A stretch of DNA of 6,565 nt, from positions 1 to 6,565 of the forward strand of contig JAHKZS010000043.1 in assembly GCA_020626545.1 (NCBI GenBank), given 5' to 3'. The notes beneath the pieces are model-generated. The model saw only the letters and a program-made list of their open reading frames with translations. It was not told where the DNA came from and ran no database searches. The position numbers were made by a program, and so were the translations under genes. The stretch is from a bacterium (GTDB lineage: Bacteria > Bacillota > Clostridia > Oscillospirales > Acutalibacteraceae). This document shows, piece after piece, positions 5,691-6,565 of this stretch (within the stretch, counting starts at the first letter, position 1; every line of letters starts with the position of its first letter).

Positions 5691-6565
5691 ACTCTCTCTC
5701 CTTTTTTAAAATTAACGTTGTTTCCTCTTTATCCGGAGTAAGCCTGTAGTAAATGCTGCTTATATAAAGCCCGTCTATAACGCCGAGACCGCCATCCTCT
5801 ATACGTACTTTAGCTCCAAGCTTTTCAAGGATTCGTTCAGGAGTAATAATTGTAACCTCGTAGGAATTACCGATAGAGTTATTTATAATTACTTCGGGAA
5901 GCGAAAAATTCCTGCTTACCGAAATATCAACATATCGGCGGCGATTAATTTTCCGGCTTATGATACTGTCTTTACGGATAACGGCGTCATATCCCCCGCT
6001 CTGTTTAGTTTTCATATAAACATCGGAAATAAGCTTACATCTCTTTTTATTTTCTTTTAAAGAACTATATTTAATACCGTTACTATTGGAGAACGTTAGA
6101 GTTTCTTCACTATTTATTCCGTTAAAATCCGCAATTCCCTCAGCGGTAATACGCGGAGTTTTATTATACGCTTTCTGAGCGAAAGTATAGAACGCCTGCC
6201 AATCGGTAGTTCCTTTACTGATATTGAGATTACCTTTATAGGTTATATTATCGCCTCGAAAACTTTTTATCGCGTTTGGTAGAATATGACGGCTGAATAT
6301 AACCGAAGTTGAAACATCCGTATAGTTTACGGGTCTGCTCTCGTTATCCAGCAGATTAGCCGCCATACTTCTCGCGTTAATCTTAGTAAAATACAGCGTA
6401 TCGCTTAAAACATTTTGCTGTTCATCTACTACACCTTTAAAAACAATTTTGTCGTCGTCAAACACCTCTACTTCACAAAGCTCTCCTATATCTTTTAGCA
6501 AAGGGAAAGTAACGCTCAAATCGTCGGCGGGGATCTTTTCATCCTGGTTAATAACTATGTAAATC
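5677..6565 (-). CDS. Tail hub, gpD/Mu gp44-like (PBSX XkdQ equivalent); 5' end outside window
   Basis: This gene encodes a baseplate hub on which the spike sits and through which the tape measure exits. The visible part is 295 codons. The frame stays open to the window edge: upstream of the Leu codon (TTG) at 6519 it reads YIVINQDEKIPADD, typical of the first beta domain of these hubs, so the TTG is an internal leucine and the start lies beyond 6565. Further support: FPLLKDIGELCEVEVFDDDK, VFKGVVDEQQ, AARSMAANLLDNESRP-type segment, then a middle domain with YNKTPRITAEGIADF, and a C-terminal IDGLYISSIYYRLTPDKEETTL strand pair. No LysM or peptidase domain is seen in the visible part. It overlaps the spike gene by 14 bases and is the first visible gene of the tail operon; its promoter is not in the window. 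Confidence 0.88.
   Translation of the reverse strand, partial: IYIVINQDEKIPADDLSVTFPLLKDIGELCEVEVFDDDKIVFKGVVDEQQNVLSDTLYFTKINARSMAANLLDNESRPVNYTDVSTSVIFSRHILPNAIKSFRGDNITYKGNLNISKGTTDWQAFYTFAQKAYNKTPRITAEGIADFNGINSEETLTFSNSNGIKYSSLKENKKRCKLISDVYMKTKQSGGYDAVIRKDSIISRKINRRRYVDISVSRNFSLPEVIINNSIGNSYEVTIITPERILEKLGAKVRIEDGGLGVIDGLYISSIYYRLTPDKEETTLILKKEREYVDS

Overview
The window joins two unrelated blocks that converge on a short intergenic strip near 2742-2910. Composition, the mfd gene type, the strong Shine-Dalgarno sites, a Gram-positive-style lipoprotein and a Mu/PBSX-type baseplate cluster all suggest the chromosome of an anaerobic Firmicute, most likely a Clostridia (Oscillospiraceae/Lachnospiraceae-like) gut bacterium. 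The taxon is inference; no rRNA or other taxonomic marker is present.

Left block, + strand (1-2787). The window opens inside mfd (transcription-repair coupling factor) and shows its last 176 codons, which include most of the C-terminal D7 domain. A 128-base gap follows. It holds a near-consensus sigma-A-type promoter (TTTACA, 17 bases, TATAAT) and a 7-bp inverted repeat at the predicted transcript start. This promoter drives a two-gene unit. The first gene encodes a secreted lipoprotein built like a PrsA/SurA foldase, but its parvulin region looks catalytically degenerate. The second encodes a single-pass membrane protein with a Thr/Ala/Pro/Asn-rich extracellular stalk and an Arg-rich cytoplasmic tail, of unknown function. 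A strong intrinsic terminator at 2758-2787 closes the unit.

Junction (2788-2910). There is no gene here. The strip carries a near-perfect 14/15-nt inverted repeat that starts in the terminator T-tract and encloses a smaller stem, followed by a very GC-rich hairpin 15 bases past the stop of the facing phage operon.

Right block, - strand (6565 down to 2911). Six tightly packed or overlapping genes encode the distal end of a contractile phage tail: hub (gpD/Mu gp44-like, cut by the window end), spike (gpV/Mu gp45-like), gp25-like wedge, baseplate J/Mu gp47, YmfQ/Mu gp48-like (gpI) and a short tail-fibre-like protein. The order matches the end of the Mu tail operon and xkdQ-R-S-T-U-V of Bacillus PBSX. 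These proteins would form the hub and spike, then the wedges, then the fibre attachment. No lysis, integrase, capsid or toxin gene is visible, so intact prophage, defective PBSX-like element and tailocin cannot be told apart from this window.

I do not see a clearly new system. The points most worth a second look are the structured junction DNA, the ending of the tail operon with one small fibre gene directly against a host operon, the degenerate foldase, and the repeat-built membrane protein beside it.
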